50,106 bases of DNA, taken from Alcaligenaceae bacterium. GTDB taxonomy: Bacteria > Pseudomonadota > Gammaproteobacteria > Burkholderiales > Burkholderiaceae_B. A program made the translations under genes and the position numbers. Under the pieces are notes generated by a model. The model was not told the origin of the DNA. It made no database searches and saw only the letters and a list, made by a program, of their open reading frames with translations. Shown piece after piece: positions 16,681 to 25,222 of the stretch; the stretch's first letter is position 1, and every line of letters begins with the position of its first letter. Where the stretch lies: contig CANCOC010000015.1 in assembly GCA_947379755.1 (NCBI GenBank), positions 1 to 50,106 on the forward strand, given 5' to 3'.

Positions 16681-17670
16681 TCAATTGAACTTGATGTTCT
16701 GAACGACTTTGCCCCAAGTCACATATTCTTTTTCTACAAATGCACGCATTGCTTCGGGCGTCGAAGGATCAGGCTCCATTCCGGCATTTAACAGGCGTTC
16801 GATTGTCGCCGGATCGTTGAGGGCAGTCGTGATCGCTTCATTTAACTTGTCGACAATCACGCGGGGCGTGTGCGCTGGGGCAATAAATCCATACCAGTTT
16901 GTCGCCTGATACCCAGGGTACCCCTGTTCGGCAACCGTTGGAACATCAGGCAAGGCCTGGGCGCGCGCAGCGCCCGTGACGGCCAACGCATGCAACTTAC
17001 CGGACTTGACGAGTGGGACAGCTGTGGGTGAGCTAGCAAAAACAGCCTGGATATTACCGCCCAGCAAATCTGTCATGACCGGGCCACCGCCTTTGTAATT
17101 GATATGCTCAACATTCATGGCTGTCTGGCTTTTCAATAGTTCGCCAGCCAGGTGACCTGCACTCCCGATGCCTGCTGAACCATAAAACATGGGTTTGTCT
17201 TTGTCGCTTCCGGCTTTGACATATTCGGCCAGAGTCTTGATAGGAGAGTCGGCGCGAACGACCAGCACATTACTAAAGGAGACACCACCCGAGATCATGT
17301 CAAAGTCTTTCAATGTGTCGTAGGTGGTGCCGCCAGGCATATGCGGATTGACAGTCAGCGAACCGACGTTGGCCAAACCAATGGTGTAACCATCGGGTGC
17401 CGCACGCGCAATGGTTTCACAGGCAATATTGCCGCCTGCACCCGCACGATTTTCAACCACCACGGTCTGACCCAGCAAAGAAGATACCTTCATTGCAATC
17501 GTACGTGCGGCAGAATCTGTTCCGCCGCCAGGTGCAAAACCAACTACCAGTTTGATCGGCTTGTTCGGAAATTTATCCGCTGCGCCATTCTGAGCCTGAG
17601 CCATCGACAGGTTCAGACTCAGGGCTGCAACTGTTAACAGGGTTGAGTATTTTAAAAATTGAGTCTTCAT
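16681..17670 (-). CDS. tripartite tricarboxylate transporter substrate-binding protein (Bug family)
   Basis: The 329-residue periplasmic binding protein has a Sec signal peptide of about 25 residues ending in AQA, then PNKPIKLVVGFAPGGGTDSAAR and VVVENRAGAGG, the Bug/TctC signatures. It is expected to capture a carboxylate for a TctAB membrane pair, but no tctA or tctB lies in the window. It is embedded between the acyl-CoA ligase and LeuC-like genes, so its ligand is probably the substrate of this pathway. The start at 17670 has AAAGGG upstream. Confidence 0.93.
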   Translation of the reverse strand: MKTQFLKYSTLLTVAALSLNLSMAQAQNGAADKFPNKPIKLVVGFAPGGGTDSAARTIAMKVSSLLGQTVVVENRAGAGGNIACETIARAAPDGYTIGLANVGSLTVNPHMPGGTTYDTLKDFDMISGGVSFSNVLVVRADSPIKTLAEYVKAGSDKDKPMFYGSAGIGSAGHLAGELLKSQTAMNVEHINYKGGGPVMTDLLGGNIQAVFASSPTAVPLVKSGKLHALAVTGAARAQALPDVPTVAEQGYPGYQATNWYGFIAPAHTPRVIVDKLNEAITTALNDPATIERLLNAGMEPDPSTPEAMRAFVEKEYVTWGKVVQNIKFN

Positions 17671-17721
17671 CGCAAATCCCTTTGCTCCATTATTTTTTGT
17701 AATATTTTGATTCATTATCGT

Positions 17722-19314
17722 TCATGTCTGAAAATCAACAGCACGTGCCAGGAGTGCTGCATCGCCCCGTAAAGTAGCCTTAGCAACTTTATGTGTCGGG
17801 GTATGAGGCAATTCCTCCATTAAAACAACATAGCGCGGCACCTTAACCGCCGACAGTCTTGCACGGCACCATTCAACAATGTCCGACTCGACGAGTAGCT
17901 GCCCTGTTTTGACAACGATCGCAACCAGGATGTCGTCCTCTCCCAGACTCGACGCAACAGCCACAGCAGCACATTCATATACAGCCGGATGTTCGCCTAT
18001 TACCATTTCGAGTTCTGCAGCAGCAATGTTCTCACCGCGCCGGCGAATAATGTCTTTCTTTCTGGAAAGATGAAAGTAGTAGCCATCCGCATCACGTCGT
18101 ACAAGATCTCCGGTTTTTAACCATCCATCGTGAAAGGCCTGTGCTGTCTGTTCGGCATCGCGAAAATAACCTTGCATCACGATGGGATGCCTGACCCAGA
18201 ACTCACCGACTTCATTGTCCTTGACGTCCTGACCAGCATCATCGACGACCCGGCATTGCGCCCAACCGATCGAGGGGTCTGGATGCTCACCGATCAGGCC
18301 CATGCTGCCAGGTCTGTACTCACCCTCCCAGGGGTTACAACAGACACCGGGAATTTCAGTCATCCCAAAGCCTGAAAATAATTTTTGGATACCAAACTCC
18401 TTACGAAATATGGGTGCTGCAAACTGGCGCACGCCATAGGCAACACGCAACGTGTGATCGGGCCGGTATTCGCTGCGATCGCGCGCACACAGAATCGTAC
18501 CTATCGCCTCAATAATATTGACCACGGTTGCACGCTGATCGGCCGCAATCTGCCAGAACCCTGAGGCGGAGAACTTGGGAATCAATATCATGCATGCGCC
18601 TGCCGCAAGCGTGCCACTCAAGGAATAAAAAACCGCATTGACGTGAAAAAATGGCAGGATAATAAGGACTCTGTCTTGCGGTTGTAAATGCAGTCTGGAG
18701 ACGTTTGCCTCTCCGGCAAGCACCAGATTGCGCTGACTGTGCATGACACCTTTTGGAAACCCGGTAGTCCCGGATGTATAAATGATGATGCAGGTATCCT
18801 GCGCAATTCCTTCACGGACAGGTTCCTGATGCACCGCAACATTCATGGCCCCACGCAGTGACGAAGATGACCCGGCTTCACCGTCACTGATCAACACCCA
18901 GGGGGGTGGAGACATGCCGGCCATGACTTCACCAGCGATAGTCAGTACTGCCGTTTCGGCAATCACACCCTGCACATCGGCATGCCTGAGCACATAGCTC
19001 ATTTCTCGCAAACCAAAGTCCGGATTGACCGGAACCAACATCGCACCTATGCGTGCCAGAGCAAATAGTGCCAGAACATGTGTCAGATCATTGCGCCCGA
19101 TCATCGCAATGCGATCACCATGGGCGACACCCTTGTCCAGCAAGACCGATACAAGTTGGTCCACTTGCCGGGCAAATGCACGCCACGACAATGACACGCT
19201 ACCCTGAATCAGAAACAGAGCCTCAGGATCTCGCGCGCACCGACTCAGGAAAGCACCCTGCAAGGTACCATCATGTGCGGCAAATAGTTTCAAGACATCC
19301 AGAGGACTTTTCAT
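17722..19314 (-). CDS. AMP-dependent acyl-CoA synthetase/ligase
   Basis: The 530-residue class I adenylate-forming enzyme has the P-loop-like TSGTTGFPKGV motif around residue 180, GFGMTEIPGV in the middle, the hinge region LKTGDLVRRDADGYYF, and a C-terminal lysine region THKVAKATLR. It activates a carboxylic acid to its CoA thioester using ATP. The acid is unknown. It is the first gene of the minus-strand operon, 51 bases before the Bug gene, and diverges from the plus-strand operon that starts with another Bug gene. Confidence 0.92.
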   Translation of the reverse strand: MKSPLDVLKLFAAHDGTLQGAFLSRCARDPEALFLIQGSVSLSWRAFARQVDQLVSVLLDKGVAHGDRIAMIGRNDLTHVLALFALARIGAMLVPVNPDFGLREMSYVLRHADVQGVIAETAVLTIAGEVMAGMSPPPWVLISDGEAGSSSSLRGAMNVAVHQEPVREGIAQDTCIIIYTSGTTGFPKGVMHSQRNLVLAGEANVSRLHLQPQDRVLIILPFFHVNAVFYSLSGTLAAGACMILIPKFSASGFWQIAADQRATVVNIIEAIGTILCARDRSEYRPDHTLRVAYGVRQFAAPIFRKEFGIQKLFSGFGMTEIPGVCCNPWEGEYRPGSMGLIGEHPDPSIGWAQCRVVDDAGQDVKDNEVGEFWVRHPIVMQGYFRDAEQTAQAFHDGWLKTGDLVRRDADGYYFHLSRKKDIIRRRGENIAAAELEMVIGEHPAVYECAAVAVASSLGEDDILVAIVVKTGQLLVESDIVEWCRARLSAVKVPRYVVLMEELPHTPTHKVAKATLRGDAALLARAVDFQT

Positions 19315-19395
19315 CAGTCGTTAAATCTGTGGGCAAGACATGAAATCTAGTCTATAAACATTCTCGTGCATAGATATTTAGCCAAGACAACACAC

Positions 19396-20376
19396 ATGAA
19401 ATCTATTTTCTGGCGAGTCGCTTTACTGACCTGCGTGCATCTCGCGGTGACGGGACCAAGCGTACTTGCTGCCAGTCCTGCAGACCGTTACCCTGAGAAA
19501 GCCATCCGCATCGTCGTGCCCTTTGTGGCGGGAGGCGGTGGAGACTTTATTGCCCGCGCCTGGGCGGACAAGTTATCGGAAACACTCAAGCAGCCCATCA
19601 TTATTGACAACCGTGGCGGTGGCAATACAGTAGTCGGTACGGAAATTGTCTCCAAAGCAGCACCTGACGGCTACACACTGTTGCTGGTCAGTCCAAGCAT
19701 CGCGACCAATCCAGCGCTCCTGCCCAATCTACCCTACAAAACGCCAGAAGACTTCACAACTGTAGGATCCGTCATCACCTATGCGATGGGACTCGGGGCA
19801 CGCAGCACCCTTGAGGCTAACACGCTCGTCGAACTGCTGGACCTGGCGCGTCAACAACCGGGCAAACTTTCCATGGCAACATCCGGTGAAGGCTCCGCCA
19901 CGGACATGGCCGCAGAACTCTTCAAGTCAGCAACAGGCGCAGACATCATGGTAGTCCCCTACAAGGGTGCAGGCCAGGGTGTACTGGATGTGGCAAGTGG
20001 CCACGTTGATCTGCTGTTTACGGGCATGTCCCAGCTTAAACCCCATCTTGACAGCCAACGCATCAAACTATTGGCCACGTCGGGACAAAACAGACTGAAA
20101 TCAGCACCCGGTATTCCAACGATTGCTGAACAAGGTATCGCCGGATTTGAAGCAGTTGTATGGTGGGGCCTGCTGGCACCAGCTGGCACACCAACAGAAA
20201 TTGTCGAAAAGCTGAACCGCGCACTGGCCACCAGCCTCGCCCATCCTGATGTCGAAAAGCGTCTGGCCATCATTGATGGCGAGGTACGACTTTCCTCACC
20301 ACAAGAGTTCGATCGGTTCCTGCGCGCAGAGATCGCAAAGTGGGCATTATTGCTTAAGCCCGTCAAAACAGAATGA
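19396..20376 (+). CDS. tripartite tricarboxylate transporter substrate-binding protein (Bug family)
   Basis: The protein of about 326 residues has a Sec signal peptide ending near VLAAS, then YPEKAIRIVVPFVAGGGGD and the IIDNRGGG motif. VPYKGAGQGVLDVASGHVD and the LLAPAGTP C-terminal segment are also typical. A GTG ten codons upstream is in frame, but the ATG at 19396 fits the signal peptide better. It leads the plus-strand operon with the SDR, lyase, CoA-transferase and lactonase genes and is divergent from the ligase gene. No TctAB partner is nearby. Confidence 0.92.
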   Translation: MKSIFWRVALLTCVHLAVTGPSVLAASPADRYPEKAIRIVVPFVAGGGGDFIARAWADKLSETLKQPIIIDNRGGGNTVVGTEIVSKAAPDGYTLLLVSPSIATNPALLPNLPYKTPEDFTTVGSVITYAMGLGARSTLEANTLVELLDLARQQPGKLSMATSGEGSATDMAAELFKSATGADIMVVPYKGAGQGVLDVASGHVDLLFTGMSQLKPHLDSQRIKLLATSGQNRLKSAPGIPTIAEQGIAGFEAVVWWGLLAPAGTPTEIVEKLNRALATSLAHPDVEKRLAIIDGEVRLSSPQEFDRFLRAEIAKWALLLKPVKTE

Positions 20377-20418
20377 CACGCACATCATATTTTAAAAAAT
20401 AAAAACGGAATATTTTAA

Positions 20419-21222
20419 ATGACTCAATCCAAGCGTCTGAACGGTAAAGTTGCCATCATTGTCGGTGCAGGCCAAGAGCCTGGAGACACCATAGGCAATG
20501 GCCGAGCTGTAGCGCAACGCTTTGCACAAGAAGGCGCCACGCTCTTGCTGGTGGATATCAGTCCTGAACACGCCGCCGCCACAATGCAGGCCATTGCGCC
20601 TGACCACTCTGTTGCCTCAATCCTGATTGCGGACATCACCAGGGAAGAAGACTGCAAGAAAATTGCAGATACCTGTGTTGAACGGTATGGACGTATCGAT
20701 ATCCTGCACAACAATGTTGGCCGCTCACAAGGCGACCGTAAAACAGTTGACCTTGATGTTGCGGCATGGGATGCCATCATGGGGCTGAATCTGCGCGGTA
20801 TGTTTATGACATGCAAACATGTCCTGCCGGTTATGATTCGGCAAAAAAGTGGCAGCATCATCAACATTTCTTCGACCTCCTCACTTGCCGCACGCCCCAC
20901 CCTGACTTACAAAACAAGCAAAGGTGCGATCAATACCATGACGCAACATATTGCAATGGAAAATGCCGCCTTCGGCGTCCGGGCAAATGCAATCCTGCCC
21001 GGACTGATCAACACGCCGATGGCCATTGAAAGGCGCGCTCGCGAAACGGGCGTGCCCCGTGAAGAGATTCGCGCTCAGCGTGACAAGCTTGTACCGATGG
21101 GATTTATGGGCTCTGCCTGGGATATTGCCAATGCGGCCGTATTCCTCGCATCCGAAGAGTCTCGCTATATCACTGGAGTATTGCTGCCTGTCGATGGTGG
21201 CCTGCTGGTCAAACGGGGTTAG
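20419..21222 (+). CDS. SDR-family NAD(P)-dependent oxidoreductase
   Basis: The 267-residue classical short-chain dehydrogenase has a slightly extended cofactor loop (GAGQEPGDTIGNGRA in place of the compact TGxxxGxG). It then shows NNVG, the catalytic Ser in NISSTSS and Tyr-Lys in TYKTSK. It ends with the ITGVLLPVDGG motif. It should interconvert a hydroxyl and a keto group on a pathway intermediate. It sits between a Bug gene and a CitE-like lyase gene, with four bases between its stop and the next start. Confidence 0.92.
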   Translation: MTQSKRLNGKVAIIVGAGQEPGDTIGNGRAVAQRFAQEGATLLLVDISPEHAAATMQAIAPDHSVASILIADITREEDCKKIADTCVERYGRIDILHNNVGRSQGDRKTVDLDVAAWDAIMGLNLRGMFMTCKHVLPVMIRQKSGSIINISSTSSLAARPTLTYKTSKGAINTMTQHIAMENAAFGVRANAILPGLINTPMAIERRARETGVPREEIRAQRDKLVPMGFMGSAWDIANAAVFLASEESRYITGVLLPVDGGLLVKRG

Positions 21223-21226
21223 GCAA

Positions 21227-22105
21227 ATGAGAAGCAAGCTATTCGTACCCGGTTCAAGACCCGAACTTTTTGACAAGGCCTTATCGAGCCAGGCTGATGG
21301 ACTGTCGTTCGACCTGGAGGATGCGGTTGCAGACACCAAAAAGGAGGCTGCCCGTCAGACGCTGCAGCAGTGGATGCAGTCCCCTGCCGTCGTACAGAGC
21401 CAAAAAGTCATCATCGTGCGCGTCAATGCGATGGACACAGCGTATTTTGCTGAGGATATCGCACAGGTCGTGCAGCCGGGCCTGAACATGATCAATCTGC
21501 CAAAACCAGAAAGTGTTCAGGATGTTCTGGAAGCGGTCAACGCAATCGAACAGTCTGAACGCAAGAATGGAGTGAATGAGGACGGTCATCATCCCGTGCG
21601 TATATTGCTCAATATCGAGACGCCAAAAGCATTACGCATCGCCCATGATCTTGCCTCGGCACATCCTCGCGTGGCCGGGTTGCAGCTCGGTCTGGCGGAT
21701 CTCTTTGAGCCGGTCGGAATTTCGCGTCAGGAGCAATTTGCAGTCAAGTATGCAATGATGCAAGTCAAACTGGCAGCGGCAGAGGCTCAAGTCTCAGCCT
21801 TTGATGGCGCATTTGCCGACATTCAAAACATGCCGGGCTTTCTGGCTGAAGCCCAATTTGCAGCAAACCTCGGATACACAGGGAAAAGCTGTATTCATCC
21901 AAGCCAGATCACCGCTGCCAATCAGGCATTCAGACCGAGCCAGGCAGCAATTACGCATGCGCTGAAAGTCGTCGAGGCAGCACGTGACGCAGAGGCCCGG
22001 GGCTTAGGTGCGTATGTGGTCGACGGAAAAATGATTGACCCGCCTTTTGTCAGAAGCGCACACGCGCTGGTTGAAGCAGCCAGGAAATTAGGGCTCATTG
22101 CATGA
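21227..22105 (+). CDS. HpcH/HpaI-CitE family CoA-ester lyase
   Basis: The 292-residue TIM-barrel protein resembles citrate lyase beta subunits and malyl-/citramalyl-CoA lyases: RSKLFVPGSRPE at the start, SFDLEDAV with the metal/substrate acidic residues, a conserved Arg in IIVRVNA, LNIETPKAL, and GYTGKSCIHPSQI. These enzymes split 3-hydroxyacyl-CoA diacids to acetyl-CoA (or propionyl-CoA) and a 2-oxoacid. A CoA transferase gene two positions downstream would supply the thioester. The start at 21227 is four bases after the SDR stop; a longer frame overlaps the SDR gene and is rejected. Its stop overlaps the next start as ATGA. Confidence 0.92.
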   Translation: MRSKLFVPGSRPELFDKALSSQADGLSFDLEDAVADTKKEAARQTLQQWMQSPAVVQSQKVIIVRVNAMDTAYFAEDIAQVVQPGLNMINLPKPESVQDVLEAVNAIEQSERKNGVNEDGHHPVRILLNIETPKALRIAHDLASAHPRVAGLQLGLADLFEPVGISRQEQFAVKYAMMQVKLAAAEAQVSAFDGAFADIQNMPGFLAEAQFAANLGYTGKSCIHPSQITAANQAFRPSQAAITHALKVVEAARDAEARGLGAYVVDGKMIDPPFVRSAHALVEAARKLGLIA

Positions 22106-23100
22106 TAAAAACTTTTGGACTTCGTCAATGGCTAGCGGGTATTTACTGCCTGAGTATGTTGTTCGTCTGTATGCCCGATGATACTTTTGCACAAAGTGCG
22201 GTGAACTACCCTTCAAAACCCATCACAATTCTGGTGGGTAGCGCAGCAGGCGGTTCAAATGATATCTTTGCGCGGGCGATTGCCAAACCATTGCAGCTGG
22301 CGCTAGGACAACCTGTTGTGGTTGAAAACAAACCGGCCGCTGGCGGCATCCTCGCTAACAGCATCCTGGCCAAATCAACCCCCGATGGCTATACGCTGGC
22401 AGTCGTCTCATCGACCTTTACAACGGGCGCGGCAATCCGCAATAACCTTCCCTACAATGCATTGCAGAGTTTTGCGCCCGTCGCGATGCTTGCTAAAGGT
22501 CCATTGCTGATTACAGTGAGCCCTCACACCCCATTTCAAAATACGAATGAACTGATTGCATTTGCGCGCGCCCATCCTGGCAAACTGAATTACGGTTCCT
22601 CCGGAGTGGGCAGCATCAATCAGTTTGCAACAGAGTTATTCATGGCTGCGGCCCAGATCAAAGTCACACATGTCCCTTACAAAGGGATGAATCCTGCAGT
22701 GACGGATCTGATCGGTGGACAGATCGATTTACTGGTGGCAAGCGCGCCCTCTCTTATGGCACAAGTCAATGCTGGAAAAATACGCGGCCTGGGTGTCACG
22801 ACGGCACAGAGATCCGATGTCGCCCCCATGCTGCCTTCGGCCATTGATTCCGGTTTTCCACAAAGTGCAGTCGATCTCTGGTGGGGTGTTCTGGCTCCTG
22901 CAGAAACACCCGAAAAAATCACAGAACACCTGAATGTTGTGATCAATCGGATCATTCGCTCGCCGGAAATGAAAACTTTTTTTCTGAAAGAAGGTGCGGC
23001 ATCTGCACCAATGACAACAGCAGCCTTCAGGCAACACATCGAAGAAGAAATAGTCCGATGGAAACTCGTCGCACAACAAGCCGATATCCAGCCTGAATAA
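22102..23100 (+). CDS. tripartite tricarboxylate transporter substrate-binding protein (Bug family)
   Basis: The 332-residue exported binding protein has a signal peptide ending near TFAQS, then YPSKPITILVGSAAGGSND and VVVENKPAAGG. VPYKGMNPAVTDLIGGQID is the second family block. It overlaps the lyase gene by four bases and precedes the CoA transferase gene by six, so it is translationally tied to the catabolic enzymes. It is the second Bug protein in this operon. Confidence 0.93.
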   Translation: MIKTFGLRQWLAGIYCLSMLFVCMPDDTFAQSAVNYPSKPITILVGSAAGGSNDIFARAIAKPLQLALGQPVVVENKPAAGGILANSILAKSTPDGYTLAVVSSTFTTGAAIRNNLPYNALQSFAPVAMLAKGPLLITVSPHTPFQNTNELIAFARAHPGKLNYGSSGVGSINQFATELFMAAAQIKVTHVPYKGMNPAVTDLIGGQIDLLVASAPSLMAQVNAGKIRGLGVTTAQRSDVAPMLPSAIDSGFPQSAVDLWWGVLAPAETPEKITEHLNVVINRIIRSPEMKTFFLKEGAASAPMTTAAFRQHIEEEIVRWKLVAQQADIQPE

Positions 23101-23106
23101 AAACAT

Positions 23107-24327
23107 ATGACCCACACAACTTACGCAAGCCCCATCTCAAGTGACCCGACTTCCTGCCTGCCCCCACGGTCAGGAGCAACCGGCCCGTTGTCCGGTATCC
23201 GGGTACTGGATTTATCCGCCTATATCGCGGGACCATATGGCTGCTCCCTCCTGGCAGACCAGGGTGCCGAAGTCATCAAGATCGAACCCCCTGCGGGCGA
23301 CAATCTCAGAAAATATCCATCCACCCTCGAAACAGAAAGCCGAGCATTTCTTGGAGTCAACCGAAGCAAACTCGGCATCATGCTGGATCTGAAATCTCCA
23401 GAGGATCATGCAACGCTGATGTCGCTCATCAGAACTGCGGATGTACTTGTGCATAATTTCAGACCGAGTGTGGCCCCCAGACTGGGTATCAGTTTTGAAC
23501 AATTGCACGCGGTGAATCCCCGACTGGTCTACTGTGCGGTGAGCGGCTACGGCGAATCAGGCCCTTTGAAGGAAAAAGCGGGGTATGACCAGGTTTTACA
23601 AACCATGACGGGGATGTGCACCCTGCAAGGAAAAAAAGAAGGTCCGCCCGAAATCCTCTATGGCTCAATTGTGGACTACTACGCTTCGGCCCTGGTTGCG
23701 GCAGGCGTGTCTTCAGCCTTGTTTGAACGTGAACGCAGTGGAGAAGGTCAGTTTGTGGGCATATCACTGCTCACAGCAGCTCTCACACTGCAGTCCGCGC
23801 GACTCATCTGGGCTGAAGGTGAAGGCCGCGAAGTAGGACGCGATATGCGTTCTGGTGGTATTACAGGTTTGCATCCGACGCGCGAGGGCTACCTGTATAT
23901 ATCTGCCAATACTGCGCATTTCTGGCAGGCGTTATGCCAAAAAGTCGGCCTCAGTGATCTCGCGAACGACGCACGATACGACACTGTGCGCAAGCGTGCG
24001 ATGCACCAGCAGGAAATTCTGCCCAAGCTGCATCAGGCTCTCGCCTCGCGCAGTGCACTTGAGTGGGAAGCGCATTTTGGTGAAGACGTTCCCTGCTCTG
24101 CGGCAAGATCTGTTGAAGACATGTTTGATCACCCTCAGGTACTGGATCAGGACATGATCGGAGAGTTTGATCATCCTGTTGTCGGTAAGTATCGCGGGTT
24201 AAAACGCACCATCAGATTTGGTCGCACACCAGGTCCCGATCCCTTCACCGCCCCCACGCTGGGACAACATACCGAAACAATCAAGGATGAAGTCAGTCGC
24301 ATCCGTTGCCTTGAAAAAAAAACATGA
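23107..24327 (+). CDS. class III CoA transferase (CaiB/BaiF family)
   Basis: The 406-residue protein has LSGIRVLDLSAYIAGPYG, the NRSKLGIMLDLKS segment, VHNFRP, and the catalytic aspartate in GSIVDYYAS. That residue forms the aspartyl-CoA or anhydride intermediate in formyl- and succinyl-CoA transferases. It lacks the racemase signatures seen in the protein at 4381-5502, so transfer of CoA to a carboxylic acid is the expected reaction. It probably loads the diacid that the CitE-like lyase cleaves. It overlaps the lactonase gene by four bases. Confidence 0.92.
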   Translation: MTHTTYASPISSDPTSCLPPRSGATGPLSGIRVLDLSAYIAGPYGCSLLADQGAEVIKIEPPAGDNLRKYPSTLETESRAFLGVNRSKLGIMLDLKSPEDHATLMSLIRTADVLVHNFRPSVAPRLGISFEQLHAVNPRLVYCAVSGYGESGPLKEKAGYDQVLQTMTGMCTLQGKKEGPPEILYGSIVDYYASALVAAGVSSALFERERSGEGQFVGISLLTAALTLQSARLIWAEGEGREVGRDMRSGGITGLHPTREGYLYISANTAHFWQALCQKVGLSDLANDARYDTVRKRAMHQQEILPKLHQALASRSALEWEAHFGEDVPCSAARSVEDMFDHPQVLDQDMIGEFDHPVVGKYRGLKRTIRFGRTPGPDPFTAPTLGQHTETIKDEVSRIRCLEKKT

Positions 24328-25211
24328 TCATTCCAAACTCTTCAGGTGTTGCACATCCTGCGTTGCGCGTACCGACCAATGCCTGTGATGCGCACATGCA
24401 TATTTATGATGCAAGCTTCCCTCAAGCCTCTGATGCAGCGGCCTTGCTTGCTGCGGCATCAGTGGATGAATATCGTTTATTGCAAAAAAGACTCGGCACC
24501 ACACGTACTGTGGTGGTAACTCCACGCAATTACTATACGGACAATCGCGTCACGCTCGATGCCATCGAGCGTTTGGGCAGCCACTGCACACGGGGAGTCG
24601 CCGTCTTGCGTGCTGATGTGACCGATGCAAGCTTGCGTCACTTGCATGAAGGTGGCATCCGGGGTATTCGATTTTCACTCTACACCCCTGCAAATGCCGC
24701 AGCGACCTTTGACATGGTTGAGCCTCTAGCCGCACGCGTCAACGAGATGGGATGGCACGTGCAATTGCACTGGACGGCAGATCAGATCGCCGCGCATGAA
24801 GACATGCTGATGCGCCTGCCTTCGTGCATTGTGTTTGACCATATGGCAAGACTGCCACAACCGCTTGGCGTTGCGCATCCAGGCCATGCGATTGTCAAAC
24901 GTCTGCTTGAGCGCGGGCGAACCTGGGTCAAACTTTCTGGCCCGTACCTTGATACAAAAGTTGGACAGGCTGGCGATTACAGGGATATTGATCCCGTAGC
25001 CCAAAGCTGGATCTCTACAGCGGCAGACAGAATGGTGTGGGGAAGTGACTGGCCACACCCGACCGAACATGAGAAACCAGACGATGCACAACTGATGGAC
25101 CTGCTGGGACGCTGGACAGGAGACGCTTCTGTGATCCAGAAAATCCTGGTGGACAATCCACAGGAGCTGTATGCATTCGGCCAGAGTGCCTCTCGGACAC
25201 CCGGCCAATAG
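24324..25211 (+). CDS. amidohydrolase-superfamily lactonase (LigI/PDC hydrolase-like)
   Basis: The 295-residue TIM-barrel hydrolase has the N-terminal metal pair H24-x-H26 in DAHMHIY and the C-terminal WGSDWPHP aspartate, as in 2-pyrone-4,6-dicarboxylate hydrolase and related COG3618 lactonases. The expected reaction is opening of a lactone to a hydroxy- or oxo-dicarboxylate. As the last gene of the plus-strand operon it could provide the acid that is then activated to CoA and cleaved. It ends 11 bases from the convergent aroG stop. Confidence 0.88.
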   Translation: MIIPNSSGVAHPALRVPTNACDAHMHIYDASFPQASDAAALLAAASVDEYRLLQKRLGTTRTVVVTPRNYYTDNRVTLDAIERLGSHCTRGVAVLRADVTDASLRHLHEGGIRGIRFSLYTPANAAATFDMVEPLAARVNEMGWHVQLHWTADQIAAHEDMLMRLPSCIVFDHMARLPQPLGVAHPGHAIVKRLLERGRTWVKLSGPYLDTKVGQAGDYRDIDPVAQSWISTAADRMVWGSDWPHPTEHEKPDDAQLMDLLGRWTGDASVIQKILVDNPQELYAFGQSASRTPGQ

Positions 25212-25222
25212 CCTCGTATGTC

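Noticed and set aside
21026..21226. Upstream extension of the CitE-like lyase frame to 21026
   Set aside because: It lies wholly inside the SDR gene in another frame. The family start MRSKLF at 21227 comes just after the SDR stop.
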